Shown: one piece after another, positions 10,793 to 20,746 of the stretch
Position numbering within the stretch: position 1 is the first letter of the stretch
Layout of the letters: every line of letters starts with the position of its first letter
Source of the DNA: Schlesneria paludicola DSM 18645
GTDB lineage: Bacteria > Planctomycetota > Planctomycetia > Planctomycetales > Planctomycetaceae
NCBI GenBank assembly: GCA_945876035.1
Contig: CAMCMU010000026.1
Location: forward strand, 1-64,000
Reading direction: 5' to 3'
DNA: 64,000 nt
The notes under the pieces: model-generated
What the model was told of the DNA's origin: nothing
Databases searched by the model: none
What the model saw: only the letters and a program-made list of their open reading frames with translations
Translations under genes and position numbers: made by a program

Positions 10793-12530
10793 TCAGGCGG
10801 TCTTCCATGGCCTGAGCGGACTGGCAGACACAATCCGGTTTTTGATTTGGGCCAAGATTGGTCCCTCGCTGCGTCGGAGAGTGTTTTTGCCGGTCACGGT
10901 TGTCCTGAACACATCGACTTTCTTCAAGAGGGCCGATGCTTCTGAAGCGACCAAATTGTTTACTAAGGCTGATGCCGCATGCCGTGAGGATCCGCGCATC
11001 AGGTGGCCGCAGGTGGATTACGTCGCAACACAATTCCACCTGCCATTGCCAGTTCAGGATCGTTGCAGAGTCGATTTGTGGTTCTCCGAGCGATCCGGCG
11101 AGTCGGTCGGGATCCGTCGATAACAGATCGCCAACCGTGCGAACTCCCGGAAGTTCCAGCCGCTCAGCGGTCGTGCTGTCAATCGACAGAGCCTTTTCAA
11201 GTGTCCTTCCGATATCGCCCCAGAAACTATCCTGCAGCCATTCAAAATCAGGAGCGACCGCCGCCGGGATCGTGGCTTTCGCGACAGTCGATTCCGGCAA
11301 TGCGACCGACTTTGAATTCGCAGCAGCGTTTTTTGTCTGCGATGGGCTTGGCCGAATGCGTCTCACAGACGCGTCCGAGACCCGCGTGTTTGGCGAGCGG
11401 AGTCGGTGCCGGCGAGTCCGAGGAAACGGTGGACCCGACGGCAGTCGCGGTGGTCCCGGCCCCGACCAAGGCCGGGGAGGACGATTTCTCGTTTGTCAGA
11501 CTGGGTCGCGTGGGAGAGCCGAGACCATGGGCGACGCCAACGGAGCGAGGTTTCTCTGCGTCCAGTTGTGCGAGCGACTTTTTGAGGACTTCCTCGGCAG
11601 GCGACTGACGGACCGTCGCATCATCCTCTGGCAACGTTTCGATCACTTTGCCGGTGGCCTCAAATTCCTGAAAAATGGCTTCAATCGTCGCTCGTTCCTG
11701 CACCTCTTTCCACTTCTTCGTGACCCAGAAGAGAGGTGGTCAACCGGGACATCACGCCGAGGAACCAAATCTTCGTGGCGGGAAGAGTGACCCCGAATTC
11801 CGCGAGGGCGCGTTCCATGATGCGTGCATAGCCGACGACCGCATGTCCGATCAGTCGGGCGATTCGGTCTTTGAGATCTTAATCGAGACCCGCTGGCGGA
11901 TCATTGATCCTCTTTTTTAGGTTGTCGTGATCAAGACAGACCTCGTAGTGCGGATGGGCGAGATTGGCTCCGGCGACGACCATTTTTGCCAGCCAATTGG
12001 CTTCTGTCGGAACAGTCACATCGGGCCAGCCACCCAGCTCCAGTTCAAGAATCTCGGTCAGCTCGCGATACGCGCAGGCAATGCTCCATTCCGCCGCGCG
12101 ATGCACAATCCGTGCTGCCTCTGATTGTCCCGTATGAAACGGCTGAATGGGGTCATCGTCGTCGTGGACCAAAACCCCGGCGGCGTAAATGCCATCGGAC
12201 CACTTCTTCACACGCAGGGCTGAGACAGTCTGTTCGTAACACGGCTGAGTCGCTGCGACAGCTCCCTCTTTATCCCCCAGCCGTTGTCTCGCACATGCAG
12301 GACGTGATTGCGGAAGTCCTTGAACTTGTTGTCGGGAACTTTTGAACACTCTGATATAGATTTCGATGTTAGCCAGACACAGGTGACGCCAATTTTCGGC
12401 AGGGTCCCCCGGAATTTGGTGAAGGGCATCCCACGCAAGTTTGTGCTGCGTTCGGGATCACTTCGAGGCAAACAACACGTTGAAGAATGTCGGGGGACAT
12501 GGTGAAACACCTGTTCCAGGGCGGCCATTT
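10793..12530 (-). pseudogene. Decayed phospholipase C-like/DUF4332 gene, multiply frameshifted
   Basis: Reading the minus strand and changing frame as needed reconstructs one long protein: WDALHQIPGDPAENWRHLC (near 12400), FKDFRNHVLHVRDNGWG (near 12310), KKWSDGIYAAG and DPIQPFHTGQSEA (near 12180), PTEANWLAKMVVAG, then an in-frame TAA at 11879-11881 followed in the same frame by DLKDRIARLIGHAVVGYARI. After another shift comes ATGKVIETLPEDD. A further shift gives LELPGVRTVGDLLSTDPDRL (the DUF4332 helix-hairpin-helix domain), and a last shift gives LLKKVDVF..LRRSEGPILAQIKNRI. From memory, intact planctomycete proteins have this same order (zinc-dependent phospholipase C-like N part, DUF4332 C part). 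At least five frame changes plus a stop argue for decay rather than one sequencing error. Neighbouring genes are intact. Confidence 0.75.
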
Positions 12531-12841
12531 ATCAACGCCCCTCGATAAAACCGAAAATGTCATGCGAGCTTGTGGCTTGCCGCAAGAGCGATCACAAAAG
12601 GGATTCCGGGGAGCCCAAGAATCTCTCCGAAGTGGGCTCACGGCTCAAGATCGGAGGGTCGTTTAATCGTCCAACCGTTCAAGTCCAAGCAGTTGGCAGG
12701 CCGGCATTTTTTTCTGAGGAGATGGGCAGACCCGGCCGATTCTCGACCTAGGGTTTGGTTGGAACCGATGAAGACAGCGATTTCTCGCACGCTCGCATCG
12801 ACGAATTCTTTTAACAAGCGAGTCATTTATTGAGTACGAAC

Positions 12842-13276
12842 ATGTCCCCAAAGTGCACTCGGCACAACTCTCATGGCCGGCACGACCTGCTCCAGCGGAT
12901 TTATCTCGCACTCTCAAAACAGCGGAACTGGATCGCCCGCAGCATCCGCATTAAGGTCATCGATTGCGAAGTCCTGCTGACAGGGACTGTTCGAAGCGAC
13001 CTCCCGAAACAGAAGGCACAGGAAAGCCTGCTTCAAAGTGAGGGACTCGGCCTGATCTGCAACCAATTGTGCGTCATGACGGTCGCTCAGACGATGTCGG
13101 CGATGACAATGAGCGGAAGTCGACGGGATGCACCGCGTCGGCAAGGCCTGACGATGCCATGTATCGTGACCGACTTATGCGGGTTCGACCAAGAGGATGG
13201 GATGAACGTTGCCTTTCTTGTCGAAGTGAGCGATCACGGTTTCATTGTTCGTGTGGTGCCCCAAAACCGCCCGTGA
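12842..13276 (+). CDS. BON-domain protein
   Basis: The predicted product has 144 residues. Positions about 15-80 resemble a BON domain, a small phospholipid- or polymer-binding alpha/beta fold: ALSKQRNWIARSIRIKVIDC, then EVLLTGTVRS, QKAQESLLQSEGLGLICNQL and a final hydrophobic strand. The C-terminal ~60 residues look unlike BON proteins and overlap the convergent heparinase-like gene by about 100 bp, so the tail may reflect a frameshift or loss of the original stop. A TTG at 12830 is an alternative start. No signal peptide is visible. It lies next to the decayed DUF4332 locus and could itself be damaged. Confidence 0.5.
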   Translation: MSPKCTRHNSHGRHDLLQRIYLALSKQRNWIARSIRIKVIDCEVLLTGTVRSDLPKQKAQESLLQSEGLGLICNQLCVMTVAQTMSAMTMSGSRRDAPRRQGLTMPCIVTDLCGFDQEDGMNVAFLVEVSDHGFIVRVVPQNRP

Positions 13277-15076
13277 TTCACCGGTTGTCTTCAAACTTCG
13301 GAACACAAGAAGTTGCAGTTCACCCAGTTTCAGTCGATGCCCCGCGGCGATGTCTGGTGGGACGACGCGGCCGTCTTCAGTAACGGTGAGCGACCTCCAA
13401 GCCGCGTCGGCGCGTGTGCGATCCGGGTGCCAGTCAAAAACAAGGGGCGCAAACAACCCCTCCCCGTGGGCGACTTGTTGGAGCGTCAATTTTTTGTTGG
13501 TGGCCGAAAATTCATGCGGAGTGCTCAAGATGCGATCCTGAACAACGGCCAAGGGGAAGGCCCGCACCTTGAGGCCTTTCATCGTCAATTGAGCCTCACG
13601 CGTCGGGGTGTCGAGTCGAACCAGAATATCCTCGGCAAGGGGCAGCGTTGCTCGATATTCAATTCGTTCTTGTTGAACACCGGAGATCGAGTCGGCCAGC
13701 AGCAGAAAACGTTCCTTTCGAGAGAGCATGATGATTCGCTCGACTCTCATTTTTCCGGGACCACACATTTGAAGTTCGATGTAGTCGGCATCGGGATCGC
13801 TTTGCCAGCAGACGCAAGACCATTCTTCCGCCATTTCGACAACGGCATCACCCAGTCGTAGATCGAGCGTCCAGTCTCCATGAATCAGCGGCTTTCCGGC
13901 CGCCATCACGTCGAGTTGAGGAAACCGGCGATGGTGCGCCACGGCCACGCTGTCTGCCTCAACGGACCAGTCGCTGCGAAGCAGGGCGAATCTTGCCCAA
14001 TCCGACTGATTGGAAGGCATTGTGACAACGCCATCATGCCGCACGCGGCGTGGAGTCTTTCCGGTGACTGCGCGTTTGACGGATTCTAAATAACTCCCCT
14101 CAGGGCCAATCTCGGGAAGATTGAACAACTCGGCCGCGGCGATGAGCACCGGCAGCGATTCCAGCGACAGACCATGAGAAAATACCGCCTTTCCGTCGGG
14201 ACGACACAGTGGAATCGCACGCTCCACCACCGATTTCAGCGTCTCTTCTTGTTCGGCTGTCCACAGGTCCACCCGGAAGTGTTTGGCCATCAGCGTGGCG
14301 CGGATCAATGATGCCAACCACAGAGGGAGTCGCTCGATGATTTCAGCGCGTGGTGTTCCGTCCGTATCCGAATTCTTTTCCAAGCTGCGACACAGGACTT
14401 TACGACCGCTTTTTAACAGATTACTCGCTCCAGAAACATCACGAAACACGATTCCCGCCACGAATGGCAACTCGCCTTGCTCAATCAATTGCACGTCGAA
14501 GGGAACCGCCGGATCAAAATCATGCTCGTTGACCGGGGGGGAGATTAAGCTCGCGATCTGGCACAGCGCATGTCGCCACAGCCGCCATGTTTGTTCGGGG
14601 CGAAGACGTGCACCCGCTAAGGCAAGTGTTTCGACGGAGGCCAAGAATGAGAACAGTGAGGCCGATTGTGGCGGCGAATCATTCTCTGCGGACAAGCGTC
14701 GAATCAAGGGTTCTATTCGCTGAGCAAGTGTCTTGGGGGCCTTGTTTGTAGCGCGGGGTTTGTCTGTACGAACCGTTGTTCGCAGCCCCCCGATTTTCGT
14801 CAGAAGTTTTCCGAGATCGGTTTCTTCGGGGAACGCCGCCTGAGACCAAAGTGTCCGAACTCCGAGGCCTAGCGAAGACTCGTGACCGGTGGCATAACTC
14901 TGAAACGAGGTCAACAATGCCGCTCGAACTCCATCGAGGTCGCCGGTTGATGCGGCTGATTTGAGAACGGGATCGGCACTCCGCTCCCAGACCAAGGATT
15001 CCAAAAATTCGGTGTCCGTCAGGCGACTCAAATCCATCGAACATCCGGACAGGGTGATCGCACAAGTCATCGTCAT
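13175..15076 (-). CDS. Heparinase II/III-like protein
   Basis: This is a large protein (about 633 residues from the ATG at 15076; a GTG at 15121 and an ATG at 15037 are alternatives). The first half is alpha-helical (LPLWLASLIRATLMAKHFRV, then PLCRPDGKAVFSHGLSLESL). The second half is beta-rich (DWARFALLRSDWSVEADSV, VERIIMLSRKERFLLLADSI). This order matches the heparinase II/III family: an alpha/alpha toroid followed by an antiparallel beta-sandwich. Such enzymes are lyases on uronate-containing polysaccharides. I do not see a clear export signal, and the match is structural rather than motif-based, so the substrate and even the activity remain open. Its 3' end overlaps the BON-domain gene. 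Confidence 0.55.
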   Translation of the reverse strand: MTMTCAITLSGCSMDLSRLTDTEFLESLVWERSADPVLKSAASTGDLDGVRAALLTSFQSYATGHESSLGLGVRTLWSQAAFPEETDLGKLLTKIGGLRTTVRTDKPRATNKAPKTLAQRIEPLIRRLSAENDSPPQSASLFSFLASVETLALAGARLRPEQTWRLWRHALCQIASLISPPVNEHDFDPAVPFDVQLIEQGELPFVAGIVFRDVSGASNLLKSGRKVLCRSLEKNSDTDGTPRAEIIERLPLWLASLIRATLMAKHFRVDLWTAEQEETLKSVVERAIPLCRPDGKAVFSHGLSLESLPVLIAAAELFNLPEIGPEGSYLESVKRAVTGKTPRRVRHDGVVTMPSNQSDWARFALLRSDWSVEADSVAVAHHRRFPQLDVMAAGKPLIHGDWTLDLRLGDAVVEMAEEWSCVCWQSDPDADYIELQMCGPGKMRVERIIMLSRKERFLLLADSISGVQQERIEYRATLPLAEDILVRLDTPTREAQLTMKGLKVRAFPLAVVQDRILSTPHEFSATNKKLTLQQVAHGEGLFAPLVFDWHPDRTRADAAWRSLTVTEDGRVVPPDIAAGHRLKLGELQLLVFRSLKTTGESRAVLGHHTNNETVIAHFDKKGNVHPILLVEPA

Positions 15077-16237
15077 CTCGCCGTTGCAGTGATTTGATAG
15101 GCTCCCTGCCGATGAAATCACCTAAAAATTTTCCGAGGTTCCTTCCGCTCACCGCAGCAGCGTAGCCAGCGGCCAATGAAATGCAACGAGGAGGACAACA
15201 TTCCTCGAGATCCGTTCCGGGAAATACAACAAGAGCATTCGTCAGACTGTGACGTCTCGGGCTCCTCGATAAGGGGGAGTTGGCGGAGATCTGACGACCC
15301 GTGGCGGCGTGATCTCGGCTGGTGTTCAGGGCTTGACGCGTGTCCTGCGGGGAGTGCCTTGCCGCAGTTTTTCCCAACAGTGAGCCTCCACGGAGGAACA
15401 TCGAGGCCGCAGACGAACTCGTTTTCAGTCGTCTGTTCCATTGTTGGTATTGATCACTTGCAATCGTTCGATGTGAGACACTGCGCCATGCCGATTTTTG
15501 CCTTTCAAAATGACGGGGATTCGATTCCCGATCGCAGCATCTAGAAAACAGGTCGTGTTCCGCTGCGTGATGGCCTGAAGCAGTCCGCGTTTTTCAATGT
15601 CCCGTGGATTTCAATAGTTTCCCCAAAAAATTTCGATGTCAGGTGGATCAGTCACATCGGAACGAGGGATATCAAAATTGGAATCACAAATGCTGGGCCG
15701 GAGCACCGTCTGATGTGCTCAACCCGAGCACAATCGAGGCGCTGATAATCGGATGTCCGTCCAACACGATCGTCGCGAGAAATACACTTCCGATGAAACA
15801 CGGTTTTCGCAATGAGGGCCATGGGTTTCTTGAGAAACCACGGAAAACAGCCATTTTGGGAAATTGAGGGAGTGGATGGAAATCGGAGTACTCGGCCTAA
15901 ATCTCCGTCAAAATTCTCCGAAAATTGACGAGCGGATCGAGGCGTGGTCCGCGTTTCTTGAGGCGGACATGGTGACTGGTCGTCGCTCAACGAACGAGGT
16001 GACTGCGGGAACCCAGCGAATCCCCGGTGATGAATACAGAGGGCCCTCGCAAGGCTCGACCTGAGATCAAGAAGTTTTTTATCCAACAGGAATTTTCCCA
16101 AATAGTTGCCGAATTTGGCGCCGTTGTTGCCTATGATATGCCACATCGCTTCGTAAATGACCTGCGGTGCGCGGGCATTCGCGGGGATGCTCGGTACTCT
16201 TCAATAGAACTCGCCAAGCCATCGTGGGAATTGAAAA
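15077..16237. other. Gene-poor stretch of about 1.1 kb
   Basis: There are several overlapping open frames on both strands, but none has recognisable domains, a good ribosome site or consistent codon use. A 7-bp inverted repeat (GGTTTCT..AGAAACC) lies at 15824-15839. A T-arm-like sequence near 15514-15530 lacks the rest of a tRNA. This could be the remains of a lost gene, but I cannot rebuild one as I could for the DUF4332 locus. Confidence 0.5.
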
Positions 16238-16831
16238 TTGGTCGCCTCACTGCAACGCCCAACCTTGGTTTTGAATCGAAACTGGCAACCGGTTGGAGTT
16301 GTCTCCGTTGCGAGGTCTCTGACGTTGGTTGCCTCGGAGCGGGCTCGGTTTGTCGATCCGGCGGATTTTCAACAGTACGCATGGAGCGATTGGGCTCGGT
16401 TCGTTCCCGCCAAGGACGAGTTGTTTGTTCAATCCGTGACCTTTCGAATGCGAGTTCCGGAAGTCATCACCCTGACGCATTATGATCGGGTGCCGACACA
16501 TATCGTGACATTCAGTCGCCGCAATATTTACAGGCGGGATCGCTTTACGTGCCAATACTGCAACACCCAGCCGGGGACCGAAGAATTGACGATTGACCAT
16601 GTGCAACCCCGTTCGCGAGGAGGGACTTCCAACTGGGAAAACTGTGTTCTGGCGTGCGTCGAATGCAACAAACGCAAGGCCAACAAGACTCCCGAGGAAG
16701 CGAGAATGCCACTGCGGAAAATCCCGGAACGTCCGGCGTGGAGGCCGATGTATTCTTGGCACTCCCTACGTATCGCAAGTTGGTCCAAGTTTATCAGTGA
16801 AGCCTATTGGAATATCGAGCTCAACGAATAG
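16238..16831 (+). CDS. HNH endonuclease family protein
   Basis: This is a 197-residue protein with a TTG start (a TGA lies just upstream in frame, so it cannot begin earlier). The N terminus PTLVLNRNWQPVGVVSVARS is the family's opening. The HNH nuclease core has two CxxC zinc pairs (CQYC and CVEC) around the catalytic ELTIDHVQPRSRGGTSNWEN segment. HNH domains cut nucleic acid with a His-metal centre. This subgroup is widespread in bacteria as a stand-alone gene, with no attached restriction or homing partner here. The biological role is unassigned. Confidence 0.9.
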   Translation: MVASLQRPTLVLNRNWQPVGVVSVARSLTLVASERARFVDPADFQQYAWSDWARFVPAKDELFVQSVTFRMRVPEVITLTHYDRVPTHIVTFSRRNIYRRDRFTCQYCNTQPGTEELTIDHVQPRSRGGTSNWENCVLACVECNKRKANKTPEEARMPLRKIPERPAWRPMYSWHSLRIASWSKFISEAYWNIELNE

Positions 16832-17081
16832 CGAACCGGCACACCGATTTAGGTCGAGAAGCGTTCGGACGCCGAGCAAACAGTGTGTCCGTGGGGGAAT
16901 AGTTCTGAGGTGTGATCTCTGGCGACCAACGAAACAGTTCGGACGTGGGCGACGATTCGTTGCCGAAGAGGTTTTGACGATGTGGATGACAGCACCGGAT
17001 TAAGAATGTACAACATGTCTCTGTATCGAAGGCTCCCGTAATCGGTGGTCGTGCCAAACAATTTCTTTCTACGGAAACCCG

Positions 17082-17921
17082 ATGAGCGTTGAAGGACTGG
17101 ATCCAGCAGCACGGCCGTATTCTGAAGAATGGTATGAAGCTCTGAAGCGGTCACTGGGTGAGATCGGATGTCGGCGGCTTGGCTGTTATGTCATTCCGGA
17201 CGACTGGCTGTTATCGGTTGTGATCCCGATTTACAACGAAGAACGAACATTGCGGGTTTTGATTGATCGGGTGCGTGCGGTCCCCATTCGAAAAGAACTG
17301 GTTCTGGTCGAAGATTGCAGTCGGGACGGAACCCGCTCTGTTCTAAAAAAACTCGAAGCAGAAGCGGCCGCGAATCCGGACCCGATGAACTCCATCAGCG
17401 TCACGTATCAGCCGGTCAATCAGGGCAAAGGGGCGGCCGTGAGAGTCGGATTTTCCAAGGCTCGCGGTGACGTCATCATCATTCAGGATGCCGATCTCGA
17501 ATACAATCCCTCCGAATACCCGCGGCTCCTGCGTCCGATTATTGAAGGCCATGCGGACGTTGTGTACGGCAGCCGATTTTTGGGTGATCAAGAGCGACGG
17601 GTTCTGTATTATTGGCACTCTCTTGGCAACGGAGTGCTGACGATGGTTTCTAATTTTATGACCAACCTGAATCTGACCGATATGGAGACCTGCTACAAGG
17701 TCTTTACCCGGTCCGCACTGGCCGATATTTGGCCGACGTTGAAGCAGAATCGGTTTGGAATTGAACCGGAATTGACCGCCAAAATCGCTCGGCGACGATT
17801 ACGCGTCTACGAAATGTCCATCAGTTATCACGGTCGCACGTACAAGGAAGGCAAGCACATCAACTGGAGGGACGGCCTAAAGGCCTTGTGGTGCATCGGG
17901 CGATATTGGTGCGCCGATTAG
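17082..17921 (+). CDS. Family 2 glycosyltransferase (DPM-like)
   Basis: This is a 279-residue GT-A fold enzyme. [20 protein letters not shown] opens the nucleotide-binding half, [10 protein letters not shown] follows, [18 protein letters not shown] and the DXD-type motif QDADLEYNP bind the nucleotide sugar and metal, and VVYGSRFLG matches dolichol-phosphate mannosyl/glucosyltransferase relatives. There is no C-terminal membrane segment, so it is a soluble or peripheral enzyme, likely charging a polyprenyl phosphate or extending a glycan. About 45 extra N-terminal residues precede the domain. The start is ATG. It lies upstream of ftsH and 3 kb from a GT4/asparagine-synthase pair. Confidence 0.9.
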   Translation: MSVEGLDPAARPYSEEWYEALKRSLGEIGCRRLGCYVIPDDWLLSVVIPIYNEERTLRVLIDRVRAVPIRKELVLVEDCSRDGTRSVLKKLEAEAAANPDPMNSISVTYQPVNQGKGAAVRVGFSKARGDVIIIQDADLEYNPSEYPRLLRPIIEGHADVVYGSRFLGDQERRVLYYWHSLGNGVLTMVSNFMTNLNLTDMETCYKVFTRSALADIWPTLKQNRFGIEPELTAKIARRRLRVYEMSISYHGRTYKEGKHINWRDGLKALWCIGRYWCAD

Positions 17922-18069
17922 TTTGACCGGCCATTGTTCACGGGGATCGCGTTGGCCTAAAACTCTGTCCGGGTTGACCTGGAGATCCCCGATTCGCCAT
18001 GCGGACACGTTTTCACTCAAGCATGATTGAAGATACCAAGATCGCACATCCTTAGAGGCTTTTCACGAT

Positions 18070-19995
18070 ATGAGTAGTTCTCCTTCAAATCACGAATCGG
18101 GTTCCGAACCGCCGCGAGGCCCATCGCGTTTGCCTGGAAAGGAAACCCGATCCCCATTTTCACGATCTTGGATCGCGACGATTATTGCGTTCACCTTGAT
18201 TGCATCGGTTCTGGTCAATTGGTCTGCCAGTTCGTCCAGTCGGGTGGACTACATGTTCCTGTGGAAACAGATTGAGGAAACGAATGTTGAACGAGCGATC
18301 TTTGATGGCGAAACTGTCCGCGGCAAGTGGAAGAAAATTCCGCCGAAGCCGGAACCGCCGTCGGTCGAGCTCAAATCGGAGTTTGTCGTCGATTTGCCAG
18401 TGGCCTTTGACCATGAGCTGAAAAATCACATGCGATTGCATGGCGTGCAGTTCACCGGCAAAGCGCAGGCCGGCATTTTCGGGATGAGCGACCTGATCGT
18501 GCTGCTGAATGTGCTTTCTTTTGTCGCATTCGTCTGGTTCATGTGGTTTATCATGCGACGCAACAGCGACCCGATGGGCTCCGGAATGATGGGAAATTTC
18601 ATTCGCAGTCCCGCGAAGAGATTCAAGCCGTCGGACGAGCAGACCACATTTGACGATGTGGCCGCCATGGAAAATGCCAAATTCGAATTGCAGGAAATCG
18701 TGGAATTTTTGAAGACTCCTGCCAAATTTCAGCGGTTGGGTGCTCAGATTCCCAAGGGTGTTCTGTTGATGGGTCCGCCTGGGACCGGGAAGACCCTGCT
18801 GGCGCGCGCGACGGCCGGCGAAGCGGGGGTCCCTTTTTTTACGATCAATGGATCCGAGTTCATTCAGATGTTTGTGGGTGTCGGTGCCAGTCGCGTGCGC
18901 GACATGTTCAAGACCGCCAAGGAAAGCGCCCCGTGTATTCTCTTCATTGACGAAATCGATGCTGTCGGACGGCATCGCGGAGCCGGACTTGGTGGTGGGA
19001 ACGATGAGCGGGAACAAACCCTCAACCAAATTCTCAGTGAAATGGATGGATTTCAGCAAACGGAAGCCGTGATCGTCGTGGCGGCCACAAACCGGCCCGA
19101 TGTCCTTGATCCCGCGTTGTTGCGTCCCGGTCGATTCGATCGTCATGTGACGGTCGATCGTCCCACGAAGGTTGGACGGGCGGCAATTCTGAAGGTTCAC
19201 GTTCGAAAAGTGCCCCTTGATAACGATGTTGATCTACTAAAGATCGCCAATGGAACAATCGGATTTTCCGGCGCGGAACTGAAGAACCTCGTCAATGAGG
19301 CCGCGTTGAATGCGGCACGGACGAGCCGTGATTCTGTTCGGGCGGAGGATTTCGATGCGGCTCGGGACAAGATTTTGATGGGTCCGAAGCGTGAAGAGGT
19401 ACTCAACGAGCAGGAACGTTTGATGACGGCCTATCATGAGGCGGGCCACGCACTGCTGGCATGGCTTCTTTCCGAAGTCGATCATGTTCACAAGGTGACC
19501 ATCATTCCACGCGGCCGGGCCTTAGGAGTGACTCAACTGCTTCCCAACGAAGACCGGTACAACATTGGTGAATCTCGGCTGCATTCGCAACTGGCATTCA
19601 TGCTCGGTGGCCGTGCGGCGGAAAAAATGGTGTTCAATGAATACTCGGCCGGGGCCGAGGATGACCTGAAGCGAGCGACACAAATCGCGCGCCGCATGGT
19701 GTCGCGTTGGGGGATGAGCCAAGTCATCGGTCCTGTCGCATTTCGCAATGGTGAAGAACATCCGTTCCTCGGCAAGGAAATGCATGAACAACGTGAGTAC
19801 AGTGATGAGACGGCAAGAATTATCGATTCGGAAGTGCAGATGTTTCTCTTGCAGGCCGATCGCCGGGCCGTTGAGGTGTTGACGCAGCATCGCGATAAAC
19901 TGGATTCGCTCACCAAGGCACTGGTTGACAAGGAATCACTCGATCAGGACGAAATCGCGCAGATCATCGGGGTCCCCGTTCGACGTGTCGAATGA
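18070..19995 (+). CDS. ftsH: ATP-dependent zinc metalloprotease FtsH
   Basis: This is a membrane-bound AAA+ protease (641 residues). The first membrane helix is at about 33-52, a short external domain follows, the second helix is at about 142-162, then the AAA module: Walker A GPPGTGKT at 235-242, Walker B ILFIDEID at 290-297 and the second region of homology [18 protein letters not shown] at 341-358. The zinc site HEAGH is at 456-460, with a further acidic ligand in AEDDLKRA. It degrades misfolded membrane and regulatory proteins. The start is ATG. It ends four bases from the convergent macro-domain gene with no terminator between them. Confidence 0.97.
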   Translation: MSSSPSNHESGSEPPRGPSRLPGKETRSPFSRSWIATIIAFTLIASVLVNWSASSSSRVDYMFLWKQIEETNVERAIFDGETVRGKWKKIPPKPEPPSVELKSEFVVDLPVAFDHELKNHMRLHGVQFTGKAQAGIFGMSDLIVLLNVLSFVAFVWFMWFIMRRNSDPMGSGMMGNFIRSPAKRFKPSDEQTTFDDVAAMENAKFELQEIVEFLKTPAKFQRLGAQIPKGVLLMGPPGTGKTLLARATAGEAGVPFFTINGSEFIQMFVGVGASRVRDMFKTAKESAPCILFIDEIDAVGRHRGAGLGGGNDEREQTLNQILSEMDGFQQTEAVIVVAATNRPDVLDPALLRPGRFDRHVTVDRPTKVGRAAILKVHVRKVPLDNDVDLLKIANGTIGFSGAELKNLVNEAALNAARTSRDSVRAEDFDAARDKILMGPKREEVLNEQERLMTAYHEAGHALLAWLLSEVDHVHKVTIIPRGRALGVTQLLPNEDRYNIGESRLHSQLAFMLGGRAAEKMVFNEYSAGAEDDLKRATQIARRMVSRWGMSQVIGPVAFRNGEEHPFLGKEMHEQREYSDETARIIDSEVQMFLLQADRRAVEVLTQHRDKLDSLTKALVDKESLDQDEIAQIIGVPVRRVE

Positions 19996-19999
19996 GGAC

Positions 20000-20539
20000 T
20001 CAGACGGCGAAGGAATCCAGAACACGGGCGAATGCGGCGTAGGTGCCCCAGTCGACGAGGACGAACTTGACAGCCATGGGGTGAGGATGTTGCAGCAAGA
20101 ACCTCCGTGCCTCATCCAAGGCATTCTCTGCCGCGAGGTCCACTGGAACCCGATAGACACCCGTGCTGATGGCAGGAAATGCGATGCTCCGGCAGTGATT
20201 CTCAGCGGCCAATTCCAAGCACCGGCGATGTGCGGATCTCAAAAGAGACGCTTCGTTTTCACGTCCGCCGCTCCACACGGGGCCGACGGCGTGAAAAATG
20301 TATTTTGCTGGCAAATGACCAGCACCGGTTTTGACGGCATCACCCGTGGCACAGCCGCACGCGTAACGCGTCTGGATCTCTTGCAGGACCTCTGGCCCTG
20401 CCGCTTGATGAATCGCGGCATCGACTCCGCTCCCCCCCCTCCATTCTGCGTTGGCCGCGTTGACAATCGCATCGACCTGCTGCCGCGTAATATCATCGCG
20501 CAGCAGTTCGAGGTAACTGGAACCGAAATAGACTTTCAT
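20000..20539 (-). CDS. Macro-domain protein (ADP-ribose-binding hydrolase)
   Basis: This is a 179-residue stand-alone macro domain. The adenine/ribose-binding signature DAIVNAANAEWRGGSGVDAA, then HQAAG, and the second loop AFPAISTGVYRVPVDLAAE match MacroD/YmdB-type enzymes, which remove ADP-ribose from proteins or acetyl from O-acetyl-ADP-ribose. The catalytic Asn/Gly-rich loop is intact. It has an ATG start and is cytoplasmic. It ends tail-to-tail with ftsH at a four-base gap and is divergent from a glycosyltransferase gene. Confidence 0.93.
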   Translation of the reverse strand: MKVYFGSSYLELLRDDITRQQVDAIVNAANAEWRGGSGVDAAIHQAAGPEVLQEIQTRYACGCATGDAVKTGAGHLPAKYIFHAVGPVWSGGRENEASLLRSAHRRCLELAAENHCRSIAFPAISTGVYRVPVDLAAENALDEARRFLLQHPHPMAVKFVLVDWGTYAAFARVLDSFAV

Positions 20540-20746
20540 CGTGACTGTTTCTGTTGTGTTGGCCGTCTTCCCGAAGAACGATGCGGGTTCGTCGAACAGT
20601 TCTGAGGTCGGTATCTTATCGGCTCAACGCTGGAACGACAGTATTATCATGTCCTTTGCAACTCTCCCGTCGGCACGTAAGCTGTAGCCCGTTCTCGGAT
20701 GTGCCGCAGGGCATCGTCAGTTTCACTCGTTTCATAAAGAATTCAT

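Noticed and set aside
15514-15530. T-arm-like sequence GGGGATTCGATTCCC suggesting a tRNA
   Set aside because: The loop is offset from the TTCRA pattern, and no acceptor stem, D-arm or anticodon arm surrounds it.
15652-16146. 164-codon minus-strand frame in the gene-poor stretch
   Set aside because: No domain, weak start, composition unlike the flanking genes; treated as chance.
18160-19200. 346-codon open frame antisense to ftsH
   Set aside because: Shadow of ftsH; its composition reflects the complementary codons and it has no recognisable domain.
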